This document shows, piece by piece, positions 55,498 through 64,000 of a stretch of 64,000 nucleotides of DNA. Position numbers and translations under genes: made by a program. Origin of the DNA: Eutreptiella sp. 'Long Island Sound 2002' (lineage: Eukaryota; Euglenozoa; Euglenophyceae; Eutreptiales; Eutreptiaceae); NCBI GenBank assembly GCA_964036045.1, contig OZ038379.1, positions 113,797,604-113,861,603 on the forward strand, in the 5' to 3' direction. Positions within the stretch are counted from its first letter, which is position 1, and each line of letters starts with the position of its first letter. The notes beneath the pieces are model-generated. The model saw only the letters and a list, made by a program, of their open reading frames with translations, ran no database searches and was not told where the DNA came from.

Positions 55498-55934
55498 GCA
55501 CCAACGCGACTAGATCCAGCGGAAGGAGCGCGTGCCCCCCCCCCCCCCCCCGCTGCGCTGACCTGGCCTCCATCACCGGCTCCTGTGGGTTCGTAGGGCG
55601 GACCACCAGGAAGTCCGCCCACCATGGCCGGTGTTCAGCTCTAATGGGGACACTGGAAGTGCCGGTGTCGTGCCGGCATCGCCGCTCCCTTCTACGTGCA
55701 CCTCCTGCAATTCGCCGACGGCTCCGACTCCACCGGGATCCATTCCCCCGCGCGTGTCTGCCAACTCAGGGTTCCACCGACCTCTCTGCATCTCACATTC
55801 TTCCAGTGGAAATCGGTCCCCAGAGCACCCCTGGCTTCCACCAGCGAGGCATACGGCGATGTACCCTTAGGCTCCTGACCCGAGCTGGCATTGTACCGCG
55901 TCATGTACGCCGTGTGCGACTTGCAGAGCACTTC
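55498..55934 (-). pseudogene. Linker between Gag-like and recombinase regions
   Basis: Minus-strand frames MLCKSHTAYMTRYNAS and WKNVRCREVGGTLSWQTRAG may continue the Gag-like protein but have no named motif. A C17 tract at 55,535-55,551 separates this from the recombinase. Confidence 0.3.
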
Positions 55935-56267
55935 TCAGATACGGTACGCCAGGACATGATCACGGGGGGGGGGGGCAGCCCCCTGCTCAGTGGCCCCTTC
56001 ATGATTCAGCGGACGATGCAGAGGCAGCCCGGCGTGCTCGAGGAATTCTTTAAGGGCTCCCACACACAGGCGCATCCATTGCGCCAGCCGTTCTTCTTGG
56101 ACGAACTCGTCCAAAGCTCCCGGCGTCAGGTCCGGGATGCTCTCCTTCTGCTTGATGCTGGTCCGTTGCAGCTCCATCCGCAAGCGCTCGATCTCCTGCG
56201 CCTGCTCTCTCATGGCAGCTGCCATTCTCTGCACGTCCGCAGATCCCCCGTTGTCCGAGTCTCCCAT
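55935..56267 (-). pseudogene. Gag-like coiled-coil protein of DIRS-like element 1
   Basis: The first minus frame after repeat A1: starts MGDSDNGGSADVQRMAAAMR, then EQAQEIERLRMELQRTSIKQ, a clear heptad-type coiled coil (residues about 12-45), followed by LTPGALDEFVQEERLAQWMR. Being first in the element and having a coiled coil, it probably plays the Gag (RNA-binding/particle) role. No zinc knuckle was seen. Identity inferred from position. Confidence 0.5.
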
Positions 56268-56312
56268 CCTGCTTGGTGCTCACACGCAGACACCCCACAC
56301 AAAAAACAAAAA

Positions 56313-56370
56313 CGGACAGAAAACTGCCTAAGAATGAAAAGGCAAACAATTGTTTGAGCACAAACAAGGG
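56313..56370 (-). repeat. A1 repeat (5' end of DIRS-like element 1)
   Basis: 58 bp, direct repeat of A2. On the minus strand it begins CCCTTGTTTGTGCTCAAACA, and the Gag-like ATG lies about 45 bp downstream. Similarity to A2 stops sharply on both sides. Confidence 0.85.
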
Positions 56371-58498
56371 ATCTCCATACGCTCATCCCCCAGGCATCCC
56401 TCAATGCCTCGAAGATTAGGGAGGAGGCCTACGACCAATGGGCACTTGATGACACCATCACTACGCTCACCGACTCCGGCAAACGCCGTTATGTTGCATC
56501 ACGTGGGCCTCAGCCGATGATGGCACTGGTCTGCTTGAGGGCTCACTCGCAACTGCCCACATGGGCCCTCCACCGAACTCCCCATCAATGCCAACAGCAG
56601 TGTCCAAAACACACACAATAACTCCGCGTAGAATTTTAATCAAACATATCCCTTAAGGACACGACCCTACATTCCCATTCCATCTGTCCGGCCTACTCAG
56701 GCCGGGGTAATGTGAAATTGTCTGTAAGGAGGAAGTAGTCCAGGGCGTAACCATACAGAGAGGCCACCGGCTCACATACCCAACGGCCCCAACAGTGAGC
56801 CATCGAACCGGGAACCCGAACCAACCAGGGCCGCCAACCCGCCCATCCTCCGCGCATGCCACCTAGCACGGGCGCTCTCTAAGGCGCTAAAGGCTCCCAC
56901 CACGACAATTCAGCGGAAGGCATATCCTTGCGGGCAGCAGCGCACCACATGCCCGGCGGATGTGGCCCCCGCGGCCTCCAGCCTGGCCACTAGGCTCGGC
57001 CGTATGCCCCCGCCTTGCGTGGCACAAGGCGCGGGTCCAACTTAATCGCGTGGTACCCTGAGCTCCGGTTGTGGCACACCCCGCCTTTGAAGGGGGCCAC
57101 TGGTCTCACGCTAGGAAGGCAGGCGAATGACAATATTGCGATCCCGTATACCGTCCATCGTGCCATACTGGTGCAAGCGAGCGCTAAATCTTTGAGCTCG
57201 CCCAAGCCCGCATACGACAAGACGATCGCGGCCAACGATCCCGATTTTGCGCATCGCCAGACCGGCTGCTGTGAGAAGTTGGAGAGCCACCCAATCTGTT
57301 CCAAAACCCGGAACGCGAAGAGAGCCATTCCGAGGGCTTGGGGAGTAGCCGGACCACCAGACCCAATAAAGGTAATGGCATGCCGGAATTTCCAACTCCA
57401 CCACCAGAGTGTAGCCGAACCAGACGGCTAGCTTGCAGTAATAGGTACGTTACATACCCATTGTTGATTTTGCCCACGGGGATGCTTGCGGTGCATACAC
57501 TAAGGCGATTTAGTCCTGCGTCCAAAGCCTCCTCCATTGTGCCAAAATCGAGCTCAACACGAAGTCCTTTCCATCCCAGAAGCACTTGGGTGTAGTACAA
57601 CCCGGCTTGCGCGGGAGTCCGGCAGAGCGCGCCCGATGGGGCAGCGACCCGATTAATCAAACTCCGTGGAATCGTGAAACTAATGGTGTTTCACGTATGC
57701 ATGTTGCGTGATACACATGATGCGTTGCTTCAGTGTTGCTCGCTTCATTATAATAAGGTTGTCGTTGTTGTGTGGGTCGGGGGGTGTCTACCTTTCCTCA
57801 CTTGGCGAATAAGGTAGGTAGGAGCACGAAGGCTACCTCCTGACAGAGTATGTTCCGACCCCGTGGGCTGGTTCATGCACATGTGTATGCCACAAGATGC
57901 ATTAAAGGGTAGGGCCCGCGCCCCATTTTTCCTCGCCTCGCACGCCGTCACCGGCACACTCGATACGCCTACAGGCACTACCTGTAGCTTCGCCGTGTAC
58001 AAACGGCGGTCCCCATCAATCCAAAACTTTGCTTTCCGGCACAGAGGGGGACACTTGGCTAACCGGGTACCATAGTTCAGAGGATCCGGCTCCGCACACT
58101 TGAAGTTGCATGAGGAGAGTGACAAACAGCACAGTGAATCATAAACATACACCAAGAAACCAGACGTACTTGATTTTGTCGATAGCGCCCAAGCGAAGCG
58201 CAGAGAGGGAACCAGGGCGACATTGGACGTCCCTACGCCTTGTGACATTTCCTACAACGAGACTCGTCAGCACCGAAGAACCGAGAAAGAAGCTGCTCGT
58301 ACTCGTGCAAACCAGAAACACTGTCTCTGGAACGAGTCAAGCAGTCCCCGCGACCCACACTCCGTGCACTCATAGACTCATGGTCACCGCCTTCTTCCCC
58401 GTCCCCTAACGTTACAGGGACACCGTCGTCTATAGCCCCCCCAATCTCACTATGCACCCAAGAACACTCACAGGGCAAACTTGTAGCTTGTTAAGGCA
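56371..58498. other. Unassigned; minus-strand open frames
   Basis: Minus frames of 158 codons (57,660-57,184) and 166 codons (58,248-57,748) are protein-like (for example GLYYTQVLLGWKGLRVELDF; Cys-containing FKCAEPDPLNYG and AKCPPLCRKAKFW). I recognise neither. They follow the RNase H at 58.5 kb and could be 3' parts of that LINE or host sequence. Confidence 0.3.
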
Positions 58499-59351
58499 TT
58501 TCCAACTCCGACGGCAGCCGCTTGAACTGGCCCAATTCGTTGTGCAGGTGCCGAACGCGCCCCTGCTGCAATAAGGCATCAGCCCCTCCATTACCAGCGA
58601 TTGCTACGTCTGAAGGCAACCAGTAAAAGCGAACAAAGATCTGGTGGAGTCACATGTGCGCCAGCACCTGGATCGAGAGATCTAAATGAGCTACCAGGCC
58701 TGATCCGGCGCACCACGAATCCCTCTCCCCCCGTAGTATGTGCTTGGTCAGACCATCATAGACTTACTCAGATTTCACAACAATGGCTACCTTAGCAACA
58801 AACCTATTTCAAACAAACACATGTAGCACTGCCCTAGTCTCCGCCCTATTTTTCGTCTTAGGCTCATCAACCGGAACAAAATTGAACAATTTGCTGTGGT
58901 TGCGTTCACGATAATAGCAGCCAAAAGCAGCCTGGCTCCAGCCCCCCATCCGGTTTGCAGATCCATTAGTGAAAGCCTCAATCCAACCCTCTGCTTGAAG
59001 GTCGTCTGGTTTCTTTAGAACTCGAGTGATGCTAGTAGAGTGCCGGGCACGCTCCCCATCACCCATGTGAGCCTGAATCCAAGACAACAGCTTCCTCGGT
59101 CCACTAAGACAACTCCAATGAGCGCCCAAAACAGCAGCTTCTTGCCAGTGTCAAAAATTGTTTAGAAGCGGTGAGATATCCGCCGGCCTCACAAGCAGAT
59201 GATAAAATGACATCCAATACCCCAATATAGCTATGCAATGAGCCAGAAAGGTGTGTAAGGATCCCACACACTTAGCAATGACGCACTGGCACCGCACTGC
59301 CCACGCCGACGCGACCCCCGACCAAGTAAGCACCCCTTGTACCGTGTTCAA
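58499..59351 (-). pseudogene. LINE C-terminal region with dead RNase H
   Basis: Same family as 33.67-34.45 kb. The linker NTVQGVLTWSGVASAWAVRC is followed by GWIEAFTNGSANRMGGW (first Asp now Asn), KNRAETRAVLHVFV (Glu kept), VVKSE-TAG-VYDGLTKHIL (second Asp now Lys, with a stop), and FYWLPSDVAIAGNGGADALL (His now Asp). Three of four catalytic residues are lost while the fold remains recognisable, an old copy. Confidence 0.75.
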
Positions 59352-59640
59352 GGCAGCAGCTTGCTTAAGCAGAAAACCATTGGCAAGATTAACAACTACG
59401 CCATCCTCATTGACAACCTACCCTAAAGTGTGACTAACAACGGAATGCAAAAATGGGGCAGACTGACAATGCGCAACACATGTTACCGTGGTGCTCGTCC
59501 TTCATCCTACATATTTGGGTACATTAAAACCAGGAAATTTACCTACAACATTTTCAAAATTACCTGCAAAAATTGGGTGTCGTTTTCCCCCGAATCTGGC
59601 TTGCTGGCAGTCGAGTAAAAATGTACCCATAGCCTACATG
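59352..59640. other. No gene recognised
   Basis: Between the LINE remnant and the 59-bp repeats. Nothing identified. Confidence 0.4.
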
Positions 59641-59935
59641 AACTGCGGGCAATTTTACAGGCACATTTCACGGGTCATCCTGAAGGCAAAGCCTACACGA
59701 ACTGCGGGTAATTTTACAGGCACATTTCACGGGTCATTCTGAAGGGAGAGCCTACACAAAGTGCGGGTACTTTTACACGCACAATTGACGGGTCATGCTG
59801 AAGGCAAAGCCTACACGAACTGCGGGTAATTTTACAGGCACAATTGACGAGTCATCCTCAAGGCAAAGCCTACACGAACTGCGGGCAATTTTACAGGCAC
59901 ATTTGATGGGTCATCCTGAAGGCCAAGCCTACACC
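59641..59935. repeat. 59-bp tandem repeat, five copies
   Basis: Units start at 59,641, 59,700, 59,759, 59,818 and 59,877, each AACTGCGGGYAATTTTACAG then GCACAWTTSACGGGTCATCC and AAGGCAAAGCCTACACG. Copies differ by a few bases. The period is close to, but different from, the 63-bp array that starts 260 bp downstream, and the sequences are unrelated by eye. Confidence 0.95.
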
Positions 59936-60192
59936 AACAGCACGCAAACCGAGAAAACATATAGGACAGTCCAAGGCTGTCTAAAAAACAAAGAAACAGG
60001 AAACAAGGGTGTCGGGCACCTCCGAACAGTTGGGTATGCGGCCCAGGTATTATCCGGCTGTTCTCACCGCCCCTAATTGGCATCAAGGTCACAGCGGCTT
60101 GGGTATGTGTGGCCATGGGTACCATACACCGCAAGGGGAGGGTCCTTGCGGCGGCCGTACCTCCAGCATGCAACAAAAGAGATCTGCTATTG

Positions 60193-63100
60193 TGGACCGC
60201 ACACTGGATGCAATGGTTCTCTACACCCCAAGCCTTGTTTTGACGAGTGGCCTCACAGTCCGCACACGGGATGCAATGGTTCTCTACACCCGAAACCTTG
60301 TTTTCACGAGTGGCCTGATGGTCCGCACACTGAATGCAATGGTTCTCTACACCTCAAACCTTGTTTTGACGAGTGGCCTGATGGTCCGCACACGGGATAC
60401 AATGGTTCTCTACACCCCAAACCTTGTTTTGACGAGTGGCCTGATGGTCCGCACACCTGATGCAACTGTTCTCTACACCCCAAACCTTGCTTTGACGAGT
60501 GGCCTGATGGTCCGCACGTTGGATGCAATGGTTCTCTACACCCCAAACCTTGTTTTGACGAGTGGCCTGACGGTCCGCCGACGGGATGCAATGGTTCTCT
60601 ACACCCCAAAACTTGTTTTGACGAGTGGCCTCATGGTCCGCACACCTGATGCAACTGTTCTCTACACCCCAAACCTTGCTTTGACGAGCAGTCCGATTGT
60701 CCGCATGTTGGATGCAATGGTTCTCTACACCCCAAACCTTGTTTTGACGAGTGGCCTGATGGTCCGCACAATGGATGCAATGGTTCTCTACACCCCAAAC
60801 CTTGTTTTGACGAGTGGCCTAATGGTCCGCACACGGGATGCAATGGTTCTCTACACCCCAAACCTTGTTTTGACGAGTGGCATGATGGTTCGCACACTGG
60901 ATACAATGGTTGTCTACACCCCAAACCTTGCTTTGACGAGTGGCCTGATGGTCCGCACGTTGGATGCAATGGTTCTCTACACCCCAAACCTTGTTTGGAC
61001 GAGTGGCCTGATGGTCCGCACACTGAATGCAATGGTTCTCTACACCTCAAACCTTGTTTTGACGAGTGGCCTGATGGTCCGCACACGGGATGCAATGGTT
61101 CTCTACACCCCTAATCTTGTTTTGACGAGTGGCGTGATGGTCCGCACACGGGATGCAATGGTTCTCTACACCCCAAACCTTGTTTTGACGAGTGGCCTGA
61201 TGGTCCGCACACTGAATGCAATGGTTCTCCACACCTCAAACCTTGTTTTGACGAGTGGCCCGATGGTCCGCACACAGGATACAATGGTTCTCTACACCCC
61301 AAACCTTGTTTTGACGAGTAGCCTGATGGTCCGCACACCTGATACAATGGTTCTCTACACCCCAAACCTTGTTTTGACGAGTGGCCTGATGGTCCGCACA
61401 CGGGATACAATGGTTCTCTACACCCCAAACCTTGTTTTGAGGAGTGGCCTAATGGTCCACACACCTGATGCAACTGTTCTCTACACCCCAAACCTTGCTT
61501 TGACGAGTGGCATGATTGTCCGCACGTTGGATGCAATGGTTCTCTACACCCCAAACCTTGTTTTGACGAGTGGCCTGATGGTCCGCACACTGGATGCAAT
61601 GGTTCTCTACACCTCAAACCTTGTTTTGATGAGTGGCCTGATGGTCCGCACACTCGATGCAACGGTTCTCTACACCCGGAACCTTGTTTTGACGAGTGGC
61701 CTGATAGTCCGCACACTCGATGCAACTGTTCTCTACACCCCAAACCTTGTTTTGACGAGTGGCCTGATGGTCCGCACACTAGATGCAATGGTTCTCTACA
61801 CCCCAAACCTTGTTTTGACGAGTGCCCTGATGGTCCGCACACCGGATGCAATGGTTCTCTACACCCCAAACCTTGTTTTGACGAGTGGCCTGATGGTCCG
61901 CACACTGGATGCAATGGTTCTCTACACCCCAAACCTTGTTTTGACGAGTGGCCTGATGGTCCGCACACTGGATGCAATGGTTCTCTACACGTCAAAACCT
62001 TGTTTTGGCGAGTGGCCTGATGGTCCGCACACGGGATGCAATGGTTCTCTACACCCCAAACCTTGTTTTGACGAGTGGCCTGATAGTCCGCACACTCGAT
62101 GCAATTGTTCTCTACACCACAAACCTTGTCTTGACGAGCAGCCTGATCGTCCGCACACTGGATGCAATGGTTCCCTACACCTCGAGCCTTGTTTTGACGA
62201 GTGGCCTGATCGTCCGCACAATGGAAGCAATGGTTCTCTACACCCCAAACCTTCTTTTGACGAGTGGCTTGATGGTCCGCACACGGGATGCAATGGTTGT
62301 CTACACCCCAAACCTTGTTTTGACGAGTGGATTGATGGTCCGCATGCTGGATACAATGGTTCTCTACACACGAAACCTTATTTTGACGAGTGGCCTGATG
62401 GTCCGCACACTAGATGCAATGGTTGCCTACACCCCTAACCTTGTCTTGACGAGTGGCCTGATCGTCCGCACACTGCATGCAATTGTTCTCTACACCTCGA
62501 GCCTTGTTTTGACAAGTGGCCTGATGATCCGCACACTAGATGCAATGGTTCTCTACACCCCAAACCTTGTTTTGACGAGTGGCCTGATGGTCCGCACACT
62601 GGATGCAATGGTTCTCTACACCCCAAACCTTGTTTTGACGAGTGGCCTGATGGTCCGCACACTAGATGCAATGGTTCTCTACACCCCAAACCTTGTTTTG
62701 ACGAGTGGCCTGATGGTCCGCACACTGGATGCAATGGTTCTCTACACCCCAAACCTTGTTTTCACGAGTGGCCTGATGGTCCGCACACTGGATGCAATGG
62801 TTCTCTACACCCCAAACCTTGTTTTCACGAGTGGCCTGATGATCCGCACACTGGATGCAATGGTTTCTGTACACCCCAAACCTTGTTTTGACGAGTGGCC
62901 TGATGGTTCGCACACTGGATACAATGCTTCTCTACACCCCAAACCTTGTTTTGACGAGTGGCCTGATGGTCCGCACACTGGATGCAATGGTTCCCTACAC
63001 CCCAAACCTTGTTTTCACGAGTGGCCTGATGGTCCGCACACTGGATACAATGGTTCTCTACACCCCAAACCTTGTTTTGACGAGTGGCCTGATAGTCCGC

Positions 63101-64000
63101 ACACTGGATGCAATGGTTCTGTACACCCCAAACCTTGTTTTGACGAGTGGCCTGATGGTTCGCACACTGGATACAATGGTTGTCTACACCCCAAACCTTG
63201 TTTTGACGAGTGGCCTGATGGTCCGCACACTAGATGCAATGGTTCTCTACACCCCAAACCTTGTTTTAACGAGTGCCCTCATGGTCCGCACACTGGATGC
63301 AATGGTTCTCTACACCTCGAACCTTGTTTTGGCGAGTGGCCCGATGGTCCGCGCACTGGATGCAATGGTTCTCTACACCCCAAACCTTGTTTTGACGAGT
63401 GGCCTGATGGTCCGCACACTAGATGCAAAGGTTCTCTACACCCCAAACCTTGTTTTGACGAGTGGCCTGATGGTCCGCACACTAGATGCAGCTGTTCTCT
63501 ACACCCTAAACCTTGTTTTCACGAGTGGCCTGATGGTCCGCACACGGGATGCAATGGTTCTCTACACCCCAAACCTTGTTTTGATGAGTGGCCTGATGGT
63601 CCGCATGCTTGATACAATGGTTCTCTACACCCCAAACCTTGTTTTAATGAGTTGCCTGATGGTCCGCACACTAGATGCAATGGTTCTCTACACCCCAAAC
63701 CTTGTTTTGACGAGTGCCCTGATGGTCCGCACACCAGATGCAATGGTTCTCTACACCCCAAACCTTGTTTCGACGAGTGGCCTGATGGTCCGCACACTGG
63801 ATGCAATGGTTCTCTACACCCCAAACCTTGTTTTGACGAGTGGCCTGATGGTCCGCACACTGGATGCAATGGTTCTCTACACGTCAAAACCTTGTTTTGG
63901 CGAGTGGCCTGATGGTCCGCACACGGGATGCAATGGTTCTCTACACCCCAAACCTTGTTTTGACAAGTGGCCTGATGATCCGCACACTAGATGCAATGGT
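60193..64000. repeat. 63-bp satellite array, about 60 copies, runs off the window
   Basis: The unit contains GATGCAATGGTTCTCTACAC, CCCAAACCTTGTTTTGACGA and GTGGCCTGATGGTCCGCACA. Because 63 is a multiple of 3, each frame repeats a 21-residue peptide: plus frames VLYTPNLVLTSGLMVRT and GSLHPKPCFDEWPDGPHT, minus frames REPLHPVCGPSGHSSKQG and NHCIQCADHQATRQNKVW. Frames up to 809 codons (60,009-62,438) result. Variants recur (CCTGATGCAACTG, CACTGAATGC with CACCTC, ACGTCAAAACC at 61,988 and 63,881), so multi-unit segments have been copied within the array. The ACGTCAAAACC unit is one base longer and shifts the frames. Confidence 0.95.

Larger units (their letters stand above)
50581..56370 (-). mobile_element. 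DIRS-like element 1: tyrosine-recombinase retroelement with split direct repeats
   Basis: Minus strand, 5.79 kb. The repeat layout is A1 (56,313-56,370) - Gag-like - tyrosine recombinase - Pro-rich - RT - RNase H - B1 (51,090-51,154) joined to A2 (51,032-51,089) - B2 (50,581-50,644). A1/A2 and B1/B2 are direct repeats, and the internal B1A2 joint has the sequence expected if the right end (B2) met the left end (A1) in a circle. This is the split-direct-repeat plan known for PAT/Ngaro-type members of the DIRS order. Coding parts have frameshifts and in-frame TAG/TGA codons, so it is probably inactive. Confidence 0.8.

Noticed and set aside
60009-62438. 809-codon protein
   Set aside because: It is the 63-bp satellite in one of several open frames. 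Kept as a finding because the openness is notable, but not called as a gene.

Overview
This window looks like nuclear DNA from a large, repeat-rich eukaryotic genome. It has no operons, no compact gene layout, no rRNA and no recognisable host housekeeping gene. Nearly everything I can name is mobile-element debris or satellite DNA: non-LTR retrotransposons (LINEs) with APE-type endonuclease, reverse transcriptase (RT), a C-terminal Cys/His finger and RNase H; two tyrosine-recombinase (DIRS-order) retroelements; a tRNA-derived SINE; and several tandem-repeat families. Very long C or G homopolymers (15-17 nt) are scattered through all classes. LINEs with RNase H plus DIRS-like elements would fit an alga or other protist, or a charophyte-like lineage, but I cannot place the organism from sequence alone.

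Layout. 0.7-10.3 kb: LINE copy A (minus), split by a 2.95-kb composite insertion of satellites and hairpin repeats (1.80-4.75 kb). 10.4-13.0 kb: a second LINE type, copy C (minus). 13-18.9 kb: mostly unidentified, with a Cys-rich zinc-finger-like stretch and a coiled-coil-like stretch, both minus. 18.9-21.4 kb: a GTGGT-rich satellite arranged as a large inverted repeat around a CTAGAAC hairpin. 21.4-23.4 kb: very GC-rich, unassigned. 23.4-30.2 kb: LINE copy B (minus), same family as A, carrying a SINE in its 3' part and an internal 1.75-kb inversion. 30.2-32.9 kb: a GC-rich ~90-bp satellite. 33.6-38 kb: RNase H ends of two more LINEs, a second SINE, hairpin repeats. 39.4-45.3 kb: LINE copy E (minus). 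48.3-50.5 kb: remnant of a DIRS-like element. 50,581-56,370: a second DIRS-like element with a split-direct-repeat architecture (A1 - genes - B1A2 - B2), encoding in order a Gag-like coiled coil, tyrosine recombinase, RT and RNase H. 58.5-59.4 kb: another LINE RNase H end. 59.6-59.9 kb: five 59-bp repeats. 60.2 kb to the window end: about 60 copies of a 63-bp satellite that stays open in at least four reading frames.

Almost every element is broken by frameshifts or stops. Aligning copy A to copy B by eye showed what is inserted, inverted or shared. A and B have nearly the same length (about 6.6 kb) once the insertions are removed. Every recognised retroelement domain lies on the minus strand except the inverted piece of B. 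The most informative single structure is the split-direct-repeat tyrosine-recombinase element at 50.6-56.4 kb.
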